A stretch of DNA of 64,000 nucleotides from an uncultured Lachnospiraceae bacterium (GTDB lineage: Bacteria > Bacillota > Clostridia > Lachnospirales > Lachnospiraceae): NCBI GenBank assembly GCA_905203555.1, contig CAJKWK010000004.1, positions 1 through 64,000 on the forward strand, given 5' to 3'. The position numbers and the translations under genes were made by a program. Of the stretch, positions 40,756 through 50,344 are shown one piece after another (the first letter of the stretch is position 1; each line of letters opens with the position of its first letter). The notes under the pieces are model-generated. The model was not told the origin of the DNA. It saw nothing but the letters and a program-made list of their open reading frames with translations, and did no database searches.

Positions 40756-40777
40756 AAAATTTAACCCTTTATCATCC

Positions 40778-40807
40778 AGAGGAAGTCGTAATTGGCTTCC
40801 TCTTTTT
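40778..40807 (+). terminator. Terminator after the VbhA-like fragment
   Basis: AGAGGAAG/CTTCCTCT with a 9-nt loop, then TTTT. Confidence 0.9.
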
Positions 40808-40824
40808 ATTTCTTTTCATCAAAT

Positions 40825-40833
40825 TCCATAATT
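40825..40833 (+). promoter_or_regulatory. TCCATAATT box before recJ
   Basis: Followed by GTAGCGAAAA, 52 nt before the chosen recJ start. Confidence 0.6.
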
Positions 40834-40885
40834 GTAGCGAAAATATAATTAAGACATTTTTGAGAAAATGCGGAAAGGAAAAGAG

Positions 40886-42595
40886 ATGGTAAGGAAAAAA
40901 AATGCCGCACTTCAGACCGTACAGGATGTAGTGTGCGCAAATACAGGAATGTCTGTCGATGATTTATTAAATGACAGAACTCCATATCCGATTGAACAGC
41001 TTCATCAGGCTGCTGAGCTAATCCGAGACGCAATCCAGGCAAAAAAAACAATCTATATTGCCGGCGATTATGACGTGGATGGTATCTGCGCTTCCAGTAT
41101 ACTGGAACTTGGTCTGCGCTGCGTACATGCCAAAACAGTTGTTCGACTTCCGAAGCGATTTTCAGAAGGATATGGATTAAAAAAGGAAACTGTGGAAGAA
41201 TTTGATGATAGCCAGCTTTTAATCACAGTAGATAATGGAATTACTGCCATGGACGCAATCCATCGGGCAAAAGAAAAAAAGATGACAGTGATTGTCACAG
41301 ATCACCATCTGCCTGTTTGGGATGAAGAAACAAAACTGCCTATTCTTCCAGAAGCTGATATCGTAATCGATCCCAATGCAATAAAGGACAGTGCTAAATT
41401 CAATGGATACTGCGGGGCAGGTTTAGCGTACCGTTTATGCCGGATGCTACTCGGCCCCAAACACTGGATGATGCCCAGGCTGCTGTCATTGGCGGCGATT
41501 GCGACCGTGGCAGATTCTGTTCCTTTATTGTACGAAAACCGTTTAATTGTGAAATACGGTTTACAGACGATGGTTGACCGAAGAGGTAACACAAAGGGGT
41601 TGTATGCTCTTTTATGCGAACTGGATCTGGATCGCTATATTACGGAAACGAATATCGGATTCAAACTGGCGCCAGCTCTGAATGCACCAGGAAGACTCCG
41701 AGATGACGGAGCAATGGATGCGTTTAAACTTTTGACCTTTGAAGGACCTTATGCAGAAGCAAAAGAAATGGCGCAGGCGTTGCTGGAAGATAATAAAAAA
41801 AGAAAAGAATTGTCTGATACATGGACGCAGAAAATTATTGAGAAAATTGAAGAAAATCACATGGAGAGTGATTATCCTTTGGTTATTTATGAAAAAAATA
41901 TTCCAGAGGGTATTATTGGTATTGTAGCAGGGCGTATTGCAGAAAAATTCCATTCTCCCTGCTTTTTACTCGGAGAAAGTTCCACTTCCGGTATTGCAAA
42001 AGGCTCCAGCCGCTCTGATGGTTTTTGTAATTTAAAAGAACTGTTAGATAGTAACAAGGACTGGCTGATTTCTTATGGAGGTCATGCGCCGGCAGCTGGA
42101 TTAAAACTTCATACGGGGGTGATTCCAGAATTTCGAAAAGCTTTGCTTCGTACACTGGAAGGACAGAGGTCAGAATTCATTGAAAAGAACGAATGTGACT
42201 TGTACATTAAAGCAAATCAAATTGAAGCAACAATCGAAGAATTACAAAAATATGCCCCCTATGGAGAGGGAAATCCAATGCCAGTCTTTTATCTGGAGGA
42301 TTTAACATTAGTGCCGATAGGGACAGAATATTATAAAACGATCTCCAACGGAAAAGGAGTGAAGTTATTATCACCTCAGTTGGAAGCAGTCAGTTTCGAT
42401 GGTGCAGAAGAATATGAAAATCTGCACTATCCAAGACATGTATCGTTGCTCGGTACATTATCTGTCCATATTTTTATGGATAAGAAAAAAAACCAGATGG
42501 AATATTCAAAAATATATCCTTCAAACTCTACAGTCAGAACATCTCCGCTTGCCAAAGCGCTTGCAAATAGGGCAGTCGGACGCTATCAAAATTAA
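40886..42595 (+). CDS. recJ: RecJ-type single-strand-specific exonuclease
   Basis: 569 aa from the ATG at 40886, which has GGAAAGGAAAAGAG directly before it; an ATG at 40868 in frame has no ribosome site. DHH-family motifs: IAGDYDVDG (D61, D63, D65), VDNGITA, VIVTDHHLP (D139-H140-H141), and the DHHA1-type segment GGHAPAAGLKLH. RecJ degrades ssDNA 5'-3' in recombination and repair. It is shorter than many RecJ proteins (about 570-780) but carries all catalytic motifs. It is the first gene of a unit with 42614. Confidence 0.92.
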   Translation: MVRKKNAALQTVQDVVCANTGMSVDDLLNDRTPYPIEQLHQAAELIRDAIQAKKTIYIAGDYDVDGICASSILELGLRCVHAKTVVRLPKRFSEGYGLKKETVEEFDDSQLLITVDNGITAMDAIHRAKEKKMTVIVTDHHLPVWDEETKLPILPEADIVIDPNAIKDSAKFNGYCGAGLAYRLCRMLLGPKHWMMPRLLSLAAIATVADSVPLLYENRLIVKYGLQTMVDRRGNTKGLYALLCELDLDRYITETNIGFKLAPALNAPGRLRDDGAMDAFKLLTFEGPYAEAKEMAQALLEDNKKRKELSDTWTQKIIEKIEENHMESDYPLVIYEKNIPEGIIGIVAGRIAEKFHSPCFLLGESSTSGIAKGSSRSDGFCNLKELLDSNKDWLISYGGHAPAAGLKLHTGVIPEFRKALLRTLEGQRSEFIEKNECDLYIKANQIEATIEELQKYAPYGEGNPMPVFYLEDLTLVPIGTEYYKTISNGKGVKLLSPQLEAVSFDGAEEYENLHYPRHVSLLGTLSVHIFMDKKKNQMEYSKIYPSNSTVRTSPLAKALANRAVGRYQN

Positions 42596-42613
42596 CAGCA
42601 GAGGAGTAGAATC

Positions 42614-43540
42614 ATGGAGGAAAGTAAGAACAAAAAATATGCGGGTCAGATCGCTGACATTGTCCGAACGGATAAGCGTCTGTCATTTACAGATCTTCTG
42701 CAAAAAGTAGAAGACCGGCATGACACGCCGTTTCTAAATATTTTTGCTCCGCAGTCCATTTACCTTGCTACACTGTTCACATTTAGTGAGCAGGAATCCG
42801 TCACAGCTAATATTCCACTCAAGGATATTCCGCTGATTGCACGAAAAACGGATTTTGCGGAAGAGCTGATTTTCCGGATGTCATCTGATGCGCAAATGAT
42901 ACAAGAAAACGAGGAAGATTGTCAGGATAAGCCAGATCCTGCTTTTTTGCCTCTGCGACTTGGAAAATTAGCAGGAAAAGCTCCGGGAGATTTACTACTG
43001 GAGTCGCCAAATGTAAATGAAACAGTGGCGGCTCTGAAATCGCAGATGGAATTTTTACAGAAGGGTGTACAAAAATATCCAAACAATCGTCAGGATATTC
43101 AATCCATTGCACAAGCTCTCGATTACCACGCTATGGGAATTCTAAGTAGCTGTAAACCAAAAACGGTGCAGAAGGTAACACCTGCGACTTCTAAAACATA
43201 TGTCATTTATGAAACACCCGTCAAACACCAGAAACGAATGGAAGGTGGAAAAAATTTATGCTATTCCATTAAGGTTACTTGTGCTCCCGCAAAGAAATAT
43301 CCGTACCGCTTTGAGATTATGAACTGCTGGGCTCCTCTTGGGACTGCTAAAAATGGAATGAAGCCAGTGTTAATGGATCAAGCTACCGAAATCAATCGGA
43401 AAGATATTGATCTAACTGAGGAGGAATGGATTTATGCAGTGGATATTATGAAAAACAACCTTGCAGAGGCTAGGCATTTATGGTATCCGGAAATGAGAAC
43501 ATGCGATGCAAGAAATCGCTGGCGTAACCGAAATCAGTAA
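42614..43540 (+). CDS. Unknown 308-aa protein downstream of recJ
   Basis: CAGAGGAGTAGAATC upstream, 18 nt after recJ. Helical N-terminal part (GQIADIVRTDKRLSFTDLLQ), basic alpha/beta C-terminal part (KHQKRMEGGKNLCYSIKVTC, then HLWYPEMRTCDARNRWRNRN). No motif recognised. Operon position suggests a role with RecJ in DNA repair, or simply co-expression. Confidence 0.5.
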   Translation: MEESKNKKYAGQIADIVRTDKRLSFTDLLQKVEDRHDTPFLNIFAPQSIYLATLFTFSEQESVTANIPLKDIPLIARKTDFAEELIFRMSSDAQMIQENEEDCQDKPDPAFLPLRLGKLAGKAPGDLLLESPNVNETVAALKSQMEFLQKGVQKYPNNRQDIQSIAQALDYHAMGILSSCKPKTVQKVTPATSKTYVIYETPVKHQKRMEGGKNLCYSIKVTCAPAKKYPYRFEIMNCWAPLGTAKNGMKPVLMDQATEINRKDIDLTEEEWIYAVDIMKNNLAEARHLWYPEMRTCDARNRWRNRNQ

Positions 43541-43552
43541 CCCAAAAACCGC

Positions 43553-43586
43553 AAACCACGAGGAGAGATCCCCGTGGTTTTTTTGC
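43553..43586 (+). terminator. Terminator after the recJ operon
   Basis: AACCACG pairs with CGTGGTT and GG with CC inside, then TTTTT. Confidence 0.9.
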
Positions 43587-43637
43587 TGCATCATACATAT
43601 ACAATCCACTTACAGCAACTTTTCCACAGGATCCTCC

Positions 43638-43646
43638 TCCATAATT
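43638..43646 (+). promoter_or_regulatory. TCCATAATT box before the guanylate-kinase-like gene
   Basis: 49 nt before the ATG at 43696. Confidence 0.6.
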
Positions 43647-43695
43647 TTAAAGAAAAAAAAGAGAAGGCATGGAGAAGCCTGAAAGGAGAGTATGT

Positions 43696-44235
43696 ATGCA
43701 GAACAATTTTTTAATAGCATTGTGCGGACGTTCCGGTTCCGGAAAATCATCTGTTTCACAGGAATTAAAAGACAAGTACGACTGGAACTCAATCGAGTCT
43801 TATACGACAAGACCAAAATGTACAGAAACGGAAAAGGGGCACATTTTTATTTCTGAAGAGGAATTTGATCGGATTCCAGAAAATAGCCGGATTGCATTTA
43901 CCAAATTTGATGGCTATCGTTACTGTACAACAGCAAAACAGGTGGAAAATGCGGAAATATATGTGGTGGATTTTCCAGGAGTACAAGAATTAAAGGAACG
44001 GTATCATGGTAATAAAACGATTGCTGTAGTGTTCCTGGATGCTCCAAGGGATGTACTGGAAAACCGCATGCGGCAGCGCGGGGACCTACCCGAAAAGGTC
44101 CAGAAACGGTTGGAAAACGATGATCGGATGTTTCAGGAAGAAGGTGTAGAAATTGACCTTCGCATTGATGCCAGAAAAAGTATCCAGGAAATCGCAAATA
44201 CAATCGTAAATTACATCAAAACATACAATATCTGA
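43696..44235 (+). CDS. Guanylate-kinase-like nucleotide kinase
   Basis: 179 aa from the ATG at 43696, after GAAAGGAGAGTATGT; an ATG at 43669 would add nine residues but has no ribosome site. P-loop CGRSGSGKSSV (residues 10-20), then SIESYTTRPKCTETEKGHIF (the GMP-binding segment of guanylate kinases) and a lid-like RMRQRGDLPEKV. It would phosphorylate GMP or a related nucleotide, complementing the reductase in DNA precursor supply. Smaller than cellular Gmk (about 205 aa), as in phage-type enzymes. Single-gene unit. Confidence 0.75.
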   Translation: MQNNFLIALCGRSGSGKSSVSQELKDKYDWNSIESYTTRPKCTETEKGHIFISEEEFDRIPENSRIAFTKFDGYRYCTTAKQVENAEIYVVDFPGVQELKERYHGNKTIAVVFLDAPRDVLENRMRQRGDLPEKVQKRLENDDRMFQEEGVEIDLRIDARKSIQEIANTIVNYIKTYNI

Positions 44236-44242
44236 TCAGACG

Positions 44243-44270
44243 AAGAACCCAGCAATCTGCCGGGTTCTTT
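44243..44270 (+). terminator. Terminator-like hairpin after the kinase gene
   Basis: AAGAACCC/GGGTTCTT with an 11-nt loop; the T-run is short (TTT). Confidence 0.55.
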
Positions 44271-44285
44271 AAGATTTCTAAGCGG

Positions 44286-44325
44286 GAATTCTCGGTCATT
44301 CAATGGCCGAGTAGTTGACTCACTA
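44286..44325 (-). repeat. Dispersed palindrome, copy between convergent genes
   Basis: Palindrome at 44291-44311 (CTCGGTCATTCAATGGCCGA core) with GTGAGTCAACTA on one side and AATTCCCGC on the other when read on the minus strand. Sits between the kinase gene and the end of the minus-strand gene. Confidence 0.65.
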
Positions 44326-45735
44326 TTTTTGTGGCTTGACGATTCCGTTAATCGAATTAAGCGGATAGCGCCAGGTACGGGATGAATCATCAGACCAGCA
44401 GGTGCCACCAAGACAAACAGACTGCCCGTCTTTAGAATATGAGCGTTTCTCGTTACGAAACTCCCCTATAAGGCTGTCAAAATGAGTGGTATTATATCTA
44501 AAACGAAGACGGTGCAGCCAATCCACAATCGGAGGCACGTGCTCATAAGGCACTACCATGGTAATATCTTTTTCATAAGTCCAATCGCGTTTGCCTACAA
44601 ATCCTACAGGAATCCTGTTTTCACTTGCAAACTGCCGAAAAGCAGTGAGTTTTTCCGGAGGACAGTTAAACGTATATACTGCAGGAACATGCTGTCCGAT
44701 CCTTATGTCAAAAAAGTCATCAAACAGCCGTTTTCCATATTCACGCTCCTCATCCGTAACTTGGCTTTTTAAATACATGTTTTTCCAATAACAAACAGCG
44801 CCATAATCCAGACGATAAACTACAAGCATAGAATCATTCGCTCTGCTTTCATGAAATTCGTCCTTAAAAAAGGATGCGTACCACTGTCTCTCGTCACGGT
44901 CTGCTTTTGCGGTTTTTTTATCTACAAAATCACGTATGTACGGAATCCGCATCTGATCCAGCCCATGGCAGACAAAATCCAATTCATTCTTGTCGATAAA
45001 CACAGAACTGCGCTTACTTCCGTAACATTCCTCCGAACGAAAAACTTTATCCCATCGGCTTGGGGAATCATAAAGCCGCTGCATGCGTTTTACATCGATG
45101 TCATGCGGAGAGTATCTGGAACAGGATGAAAAAGCCAGAAGCCCCGGTTTTCTGCCGTCTGGCCGTATAGGCCATTCCCAAACCGCATTATCCAGCAAAT
45201 ACTGTTTTTGCCGCATCTGAAACGAAAACTTTGCATGGTTATTGACAATTTCCGGATTGCTCGTAACATCGCGGAACGCATACAGGGTTTCTTTTGTATC
45301 AGGAGTCACCGTAATGTATTCCGGAATACCAAGTTTGTATTTCTGATATGCCCTGCATAACATTTCCATTAATTGAACGGAAGCAAATATTTCATCCGCC
45401 TGAAATGGCATCGCTACTACAGAACATCCGGGACAGAGCATATCAATTCCATAGAGCTTGGGATCAAAGTAACCACATTTTTCCACCACTTTTTCGGGAA
45501 AAATATGATCGAAAGCCTCCACAAATTCCCCAAACACAAGAGATTGATTCACTCCAAACACAAAGTAAATATTTGATTCCGCTACTATATATCGGGCAAA
45601 AAAACCATATAATCCAACCTGACGCGGTAAATCCCGTAATCTGGGATCTTCATAAATAGCTTTAAAGATCGATTCGTCCAACTCAAATCCGTTTTCTTTC
45701 AATTCGTTTATCGTCATATCTTCAATCCGTTTCAT
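44323..45735 (-). CDS. Unknown 470-aa protein on the minus strand
   Basis: The ATG at 45735 follows an in-frame stop, so it cannot start further upstream; its ribosome site is poor. Soluble alpha/beta protein beginning MKRIEDMTINELKENGFELD. It contains ARYIVAESNIYFVFGVNQSL, CPGCS, and a paired LDYGAVCYW. No family recognised. It has an ordinary sigma-A promoter instead of the CATAATT box and is flanked by a dispersed palindrome at its 3' end. It may be a separate cargo gene. Confidence 0.55.
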   Translation of the reverse strand: MKRIEDMTINELKENGFELDESIFKAIYEDPRLRDLPRQVGLYGFFARYIVAESNIYFVFGVNQSLVFGEFVEAFDHIFPEKVVEKCGYFDPKLYGIDMLCPGCSVVAMPFQADEIFASVQLMEMLCRAYQKYKLGIPEYITVTPDTKETLYAFRDVTSNPEIVNNHAKFSFQMRQKQYLLDNAVWEWPIRPDGRKPGLLAFSSCSRYSPHDIDVKRMQRLYDSPSRWDKVFRSEECYGSKRSSVFIDKNELDFVCHGLDQMRIPYIRDFVDKKTAKADRDERQWYASFFKDEFHESRANDSMLVVYRLDYGAVCYWKNMYLKSQVTDEEREYGKRLFDDFFDIRIGQHVPAVYTFNCPPEKLTAFRQFASENRIPVGFVGKRDWTYEKDITMVVPYEHVPPIVDWLHRLRFRYNTTHFDSLIGEFRNEKRSYSKDGQSVCLGGTCWSDDSSRTWRYPLNSINGIVKPQK

Positions 45736-45835
45736 AATTTAACACAGGAAATAGTGCGATTCCCGCTTCCTCCTTTCTTTTTTTTGCGTCGTTTGAGAGA
45801 GTCATGATTAAACGATAGTTATTTTATTTTCTTTC

Positions 45836-45864
45836 ATTATACCGAAAAAACCTCATTGCAACAA
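45836..45864 (-). promoter_or_regulatory. Sigma-A-type promoter of the minus-strand gene
   Basis: TTGTTG (45859-45864) and TATAAT (45836-45841) on the minus strand with 17 nt between, about 100 nt before the start codon. AGAAAGGAGGAAGCGGG lies within that leader, some 35 nt from the ATG. Confidence 0.7.
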
Positions 45865-45874
45865 TGAAAAAATC

Positions 45875-45889
45875 TTGCGGATAAGAAAA
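45875..45889 (-). promoter_or_regulatory. TTTTCTTATCCGCAA box, minus strand
   Basis: Ten nt upstream of the -35 of the minus-strand promoter, the same side and similar distance as the copy at 2950. Confidence 0.55.
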
Positions 45890-45969
45890 AGCTATCTTTT
45901 TCATGCGTTTCCCTGTTAAGCCCTTCATACCACCCTCTGTCAGTTTTCGCCTTTTCCTGCAGTAATTGT

Positions 45970-45978
45970 TCCATAATT
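45970..45978 (+). promoter_or_regulatory. TCCATAATT box before the 1420-aa gene
   Basis: 27 nt before the ATG at 46006. Confidence 0.65.
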
Positions 45979-46005
45979 GTAAAAATACATGAAGGAGGAA
46001 CTACC

Positions 46006-49000
46006 ATGCAGGAAGATCAATTAACAAACCAATCGCTCAGTATCGTGGTGAAACTGTATCAGGGTTTCTTACAGGGGCTGCCAGATCTGTTTGAAGGGAT
46101 AGATACTTTTAAAGCCAATTCCTATTATCAGGATGTCCTGCGCCGGGATATCAGACAAACCGATGAGTGTCTCTGTATCGCAGCAGAAGATGAGGCAGTA
46201 CGCCTCATAGAAATCAAGCTGCAGGAAAAGGGAATTCCATGGGAAAAGCGGATGGCATCGGAAGTTCAGGATGTTGTCAAAACAAACGGTATGTTTGTAT
46301 TCCTCTGCCGGGGAATTGATATGCAGCGTGTTCAGGAAGCAGTACAGGAAATCCAGAAAGAATTTACGATGTCCCGTATGCCTGAAGCAGAAAGAGATGA
46401 ACCAGATCTTGAATCGGAACTGGAACGGGAAAGAGAGAGGGAAACGGAGCAGACGAAACAATCCGAAGAACAAAACGAGGAAGAAAATCTGTCGTCCATC
46501 CAGGAATCCGAAGAAGAACCAGAAGAGATAGAAAACAATAACCCCCAAAAAGAGAAAAAGAAAAAAACAAACAGGGAAAGGCGGACAGAAGGTTCTCAAA
46601 GCAGAACGCCATATCAAACACAAGGTTTATCCCAGAAAACACCAGAGCCTTACCGAAATGAAGAAATAAGACAGGATTCTTACGCTGATCCAGAACGTTC
46701 TTCATCTTCTGTTTATTCCGAATCACGAATAGAACAGGAAGCAGTACACCATGTCGAACCACCTAAAGAATCCAGAAAATCTTCTTATCCGGAATCATTG
46801 GAACGGGAAGGACTGGCTGGATATAACCGTTACAGGGAAACAGATTTTTCACACAGGCCGGAACGGGAAACCAGCAGACCTTCCGGGGACTGGAGTTTTA
46901 CACAAGAATCAAAAACAAAAGAACAGATAGAGCGCACCTCACATTTAGAAACGCAAACAGAGTATTCAAGCGTACATCCATCACAGGAATCTGCAAAACC
47001 ATACCAACATGAAGAAAAACGACGGAATGCGGATACAAAAGAGCCATCCTCTTATCCTGAATCAGACAAGGAGCCGTTAAGCGAAAAGAAAGTGGCAGAA
47101 CGCCAAATGACAGGGCCTACAGAGCCTATGGTGGGAACGGAATCTGCTTATAATACACAGAGGCCTTATGATGCGGTAATAAAAACGGAGGTTAATGAAG
47201 AACGTCCAAGACGTCCATCTTCCGAATCGGGATACAAAACATCTCGCATGGGCGGATTTCAATCTATTGGAAATGAACGGATCATTTTAAGTACTGGGCG
47301 GCAGACTGAAAAGTCCAACACGGAATCCGTTTCATCATTTTACCGAGCAAATGAACCCTATCATCCAAACAAAGAGTCTCCAGGAAAAGAAGCGGGGGGT
47401 ATCCAGATCCTTGGAAACGGAACCAGTATCCAATCGCCGGTTGAGACATCGCAAACCACACGTGGCGGGCTGTTTTCTGAAACAGTGCGGCAGCAAGCTG
47501 CTCAGATATTGTCTTCATCCATGCAAGCAGCAGATACTTATTCACATGCTGGTAAGCAGGAAACGAGGAATCTTTACCATCCGGATGATATTACAAAAGC
47601 ATTAAAAAGGCAGGATACTCCCGGCGCTAATAAACAATCTGCTGCTAACATTGCGATAACCACACTGTCTTCTGATGTATTTACAAACTTCTTCCAAAGA
47701 GACGGTAAGCAAGACACCAAGGATTCCGTTCTTAACATAAATGAGAACATAGGTACATCAAGTAAGTCAGCAAACCTTGAATACGAAGGATTCGCTCGGG
47801 GTAATAATGCAATAAAGCCATCAGACAGTTTCAATATTCAGGATCGGTTTCGTAATCAGATTCTAGCATCCAGGCGATTTTATCAGGTACGCGGAATACT
47901 GTCTCCGGACCATTTCCGTTCAGTCTTTCATGCAAGCCGACGCATTGCCATGCAGTCAGTGTTAAGTCGTGAAACGGAAGCGGGCAGGGTAGCAATGGAT
48001 GTAATTGATTACACTGCACCGGTTGCGATTGTCATGCATCGCAAGCTTCTGGCAAACGGAGCTATGCAGATTGCCCGGACTACACGCTGTAACATGGATG
48101 TCATGGCTGCATTGTATGCGGCAAAATTTGGTGTTGGGCTTCAGGAGGCAGAAGCTGCACTTAGCAGAATACGGAATATGGACATGGCGATGGTTCTGGT
48201 TGGCAAAAAAGGTCTGACTATGGCGGACAGCGCAACTTTCAAGGCGATGGGAGATGTTTTCGGGCTTTCAAATGAGAAATCCTTGATGTCCATGATTGCC
48301 AATATGGATAACAATACTTTGATCAGCCTGGTACAGAATCTGGATGTCAGCGATGAATTCAAAAAGGTAATACAGGGTATTCCCATTAAAGACCTGACTC
48401 CTGCAAAACTACAGTCGCTTATGAAGAAGTTTTCAGGGAAGAATGAGAAAGCTCTTTTGGAAATTTTATACTCTGGAAAATTAAATAAAAAATACGGCTT
48501 ATCCGGCAATTTCGGTTTTCATACGGTTGTGCGTGGCTGGCTGACCAGATTGCTAAAATCCTCGATGCGGGATTCGGATGCAGCCAGGGCGCTTGGCCAG
48601 ATCATTGGTCTATCCAAAAACACATACATGGCATACCGTTCCGGCATGAGGCTCCTATTAACGATCCTGAATAAAATACCGTTTAAAAATAAGGAGCAGC
48701 TGGTATCAGAAATCGCTTTTAAGGTCGCATCCGATCCATTAAAAGCAATCGGAAGCAAAGCGGCCCAAAGTGCGAAAAAAATCGGCGTCAAAGCAGGAAA
48801 TAAGTTATTAGGTAACCGTATGCAAAACCTCATGACCAAGCGTTCCGTTCAGCATGCGAGCAGTGCATTGAAATTTATGGCGCATCCTATGCGAAACATC
48901 ACAGCACAATTAAAAGCAAAACTTGGAAATACGGTCGTAGGGAAATTTTTCGCCGGTCTTTCCGGTAAGATTACAGCGCTTGCAGCAAAAGTAAGTTCTT

Positions 49001-50268
49001 TCTTAGGTTGGGCTGCAGTCATCATTCTTGTAATCATTTTAGCTACCAGCCTGATTTCGAGCATCGTAGAAAAACAAGAGGCCGCAAAAAACAGCCGGAT
49101 GAAACCGTATAACTTCGCCCAGGATACGGAGATTGTTCAGGAAGTGATCACAGAACTTACCCAGAAAAACGAAGCATTTATGGCGGAAATCAACGATGCA
49201 GCAAACCACCGTGGTAAGTACAGTACCACTATGGGACTTACTACAAATGAAAATGTTTCGTTTTATGAAAGTTATGACATTGTGTTCCGCGATATATACG
49301 GCAACGAACTAGAGCCAACCCATGTTGATCTCAATAACACGAAAGCAATTATTTCCATGGCAAGTCGTTTTATGCCATATCCATTCCAGAAACCGTCGGA
49401 TCATGCATCTGAAGCAGAAAAAAAGACCTATGAGGATATCAAACAGCACTTTAAAGATTATTGTTATTTCTTATGGGCAGCAACCCATCAGATCTCGATT
49501 GAAGAATATCACCCAGGCCATGGTGCTGAAGTGGACGGAGCAGAGGATGATTCCGGACTGGTAACAACGCAGGATAAGGGATTATGTGACAAAAACGGCT
49601 CTACCATTTGGCTCAGAAATGATTTCACAAAAGACATTGTAAATTACAATAGGGAACGATGGGAATGTGAATCCTGCGATGAAGTCCCAAGTACCGGAAT
49701 GGGGGATGAGTTGGATGACCTCTGCACGCACGGAAAAGATGATAATGCTCATGGTGGCTGGAGAATGACAGGAAATAAGCGCTATGTATATAACTGTCAA
49801 GAAGAACATCGACATATAGGCTGCGATCATAGTGATGATTATTGTAACAGGGGAACCTGCGAAGATGCAGGAAATGCCTCCCCAACTACACATGGTCATT
49901 ATGAATATGAATGGATCTACGAATGTGGTGGCCACATGAGTTCCGTTGTTTATGTTACAATCGGTGATTTATCCAGAGATCCCAGTTTCAGCCCTGCAAA
50001 AGATGTGGATTACAGCGCAGTTGGACAATATGGAGACAGTATTTCCGGTGATGATGTCTTAAACGAAGCCGGTGCATTGACTTATCGGGGATACGCATAC
50101 ACAAAATCTGTCAATCAGGATGTAACCCCAGCTGTTTATGTGTACACTTTACTGGAAGACGGAAGTACATATGAGGGCAGCACAGAGGCAGAAGCGATGA
50201 ATAAGTTTCAGCAATATGTGGATACTCTTCCGGTTAAAGATACCGAAACTCAGTCTGGAACTGGATGA
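46006..50268 (+). CDS. Giant conjugation-type membrane protein, 1420 aa
   Basis: GAAGGAGGAACTACC upstream. Residues 1-125 form a small domain (VKLYQGFLQGLPDLFEGIDT, then MFVFLCRGIDMQRVQEAVQE) that recalls DUF3801/PcfB of Gram-positive conjugative elements. Residues about 130-590 are polar, Glu/Ser/Arg-rich and likely disordered. Residues 620-1000 are helical and basic (LSRIRNMDMAMVLVGKKG). One membrane helix lies near 1005-1025 (LGWAAVIILVIILATSLISS). The C-terminal 400 residues would be outside and contain many Cys/His (CESCDEV, CTHGKDD, HRHIGCDHSDDYC), suggesting metal binding. A structural part of the transfer apparatus is plausible; no close family is known to me. Confidence 0.55.
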   Translation: MQEDQLTNQSLSIVVKLYQGFLQGLPDLFEGIDTFKANSYYQDVLRRDIRQTDECLCIAAEDEAVRLIEIKLQEKGIPWEKRMASEVQDVVKTNGMFVFLCRGIDMQRVQEAVQEIQKEFTMSRMPEAERDEPDLESELERERERETEQTKQSEEQNEEENLSSIQESEEEPEEIENNNPQKEKKKKTNRERRTEGSQSRTPYQTQGLSQKTPEPYRNEEIRQDSYADPERSSSSVYSESRIEQEAVHHVEPPKESRKSSYPESLEREGLAGYNRYRETDFSHRPERETSRPSGDWSFTQESKTKEQIERTSHLETQTEYSSVHPSQESAKPYQHEEKRRNADTKEPSSYPESDKEPLSEKKVAERQMTGPTEPMVGTESAYNTQRPYDAVIKTEVNEERPRRPSSESGYKTSRMGGFQSIGNERIILSTGRQTEKSNTESVSSFYRANEPYHPNKESPGKEAGGIQILGNGTSIQSPVETSQTTRGGLFSETVRQQAAQILSSSMQAADTYSHAGKQETRNLYHPDDITKALKRQDTPGANKQSAANIAITTLSSDVFTNFFQRDGKQDTKDSVLNINENIGTSSKSANLEYEGFARGNNAIKPSDSFNIQDRFRNQILASRRFYQVRGILSPDHFRSVFHASRRIAMQSVLSRETEAGRVAMDVIDYTAPVAIVMHRKLLANGAMQIARTTRCNMDVMAALYAAKFGVGLQEAEAALSRIRNMDMAMVLVGKKGLTMADSATFKAMGDVFGLSNEKSLMSMIANMDNNTLISLVQNLDVSDEFKKVIQGIPIKDLTPAKLQSLMKKFSGKNEKALLEILYSGKLNKKYGLSGNFGFHTVVRGWLTRLLKSSMRDSDAARALGQIIGLSKNTYMAYRSGMRLLLTILNKIPFKNKEQLVSEIAFKVASDPLKAIGSKAAQSAKKIGVKAGNKLLGNRMQNLMTKRSVQHASSALKFMAHPMRNITAQLKAKLGNTVVGKFFAGLSGKITALAAKVSSFLGWAAVIILVIILATSLISSIVEKQEAAKNSRMKPYNFAQDTEIVQEVITELTQKNEAFMAEINDAANHRGKYSTTMGLTTNENVSFYESYDIVFRDIYGNELEPTHVDLNNTKAIISMASRFMPYPFQKPSDHASEAEKKTYEDIKQHFKDYCYFLWAATHQISIEEYHPGHGAEVDGAEDDSGLVTTQDKGLCDKNGSTIWLRNDFTKDIVNYNRERWECESCDEVPSTGMGDELDDLCTHGKDDNAHGGWRMTGNKRYVYNCQEEHRHIGCDHSDDYCNRGTCEDAGNASPTTHGHYEYEWIYECGGHMSSVVYVTIGDLSRDPSFSPAKDVDYSAVGQYGDSISGDDVLNEAGALTYRGYAYTKSVNQDVTPAVYVYTLLEDGSTYEGSTEAEAMNKFQQYVDTLPVKDTETQSGTG

Positions 50269-50344
50269 AATAACTCTTATTAACAAACAGAAAAATAAGC
50301 GGGATTTTAACCCCGCTGGCACACAAAAAGAAGGAGGCGTAATT

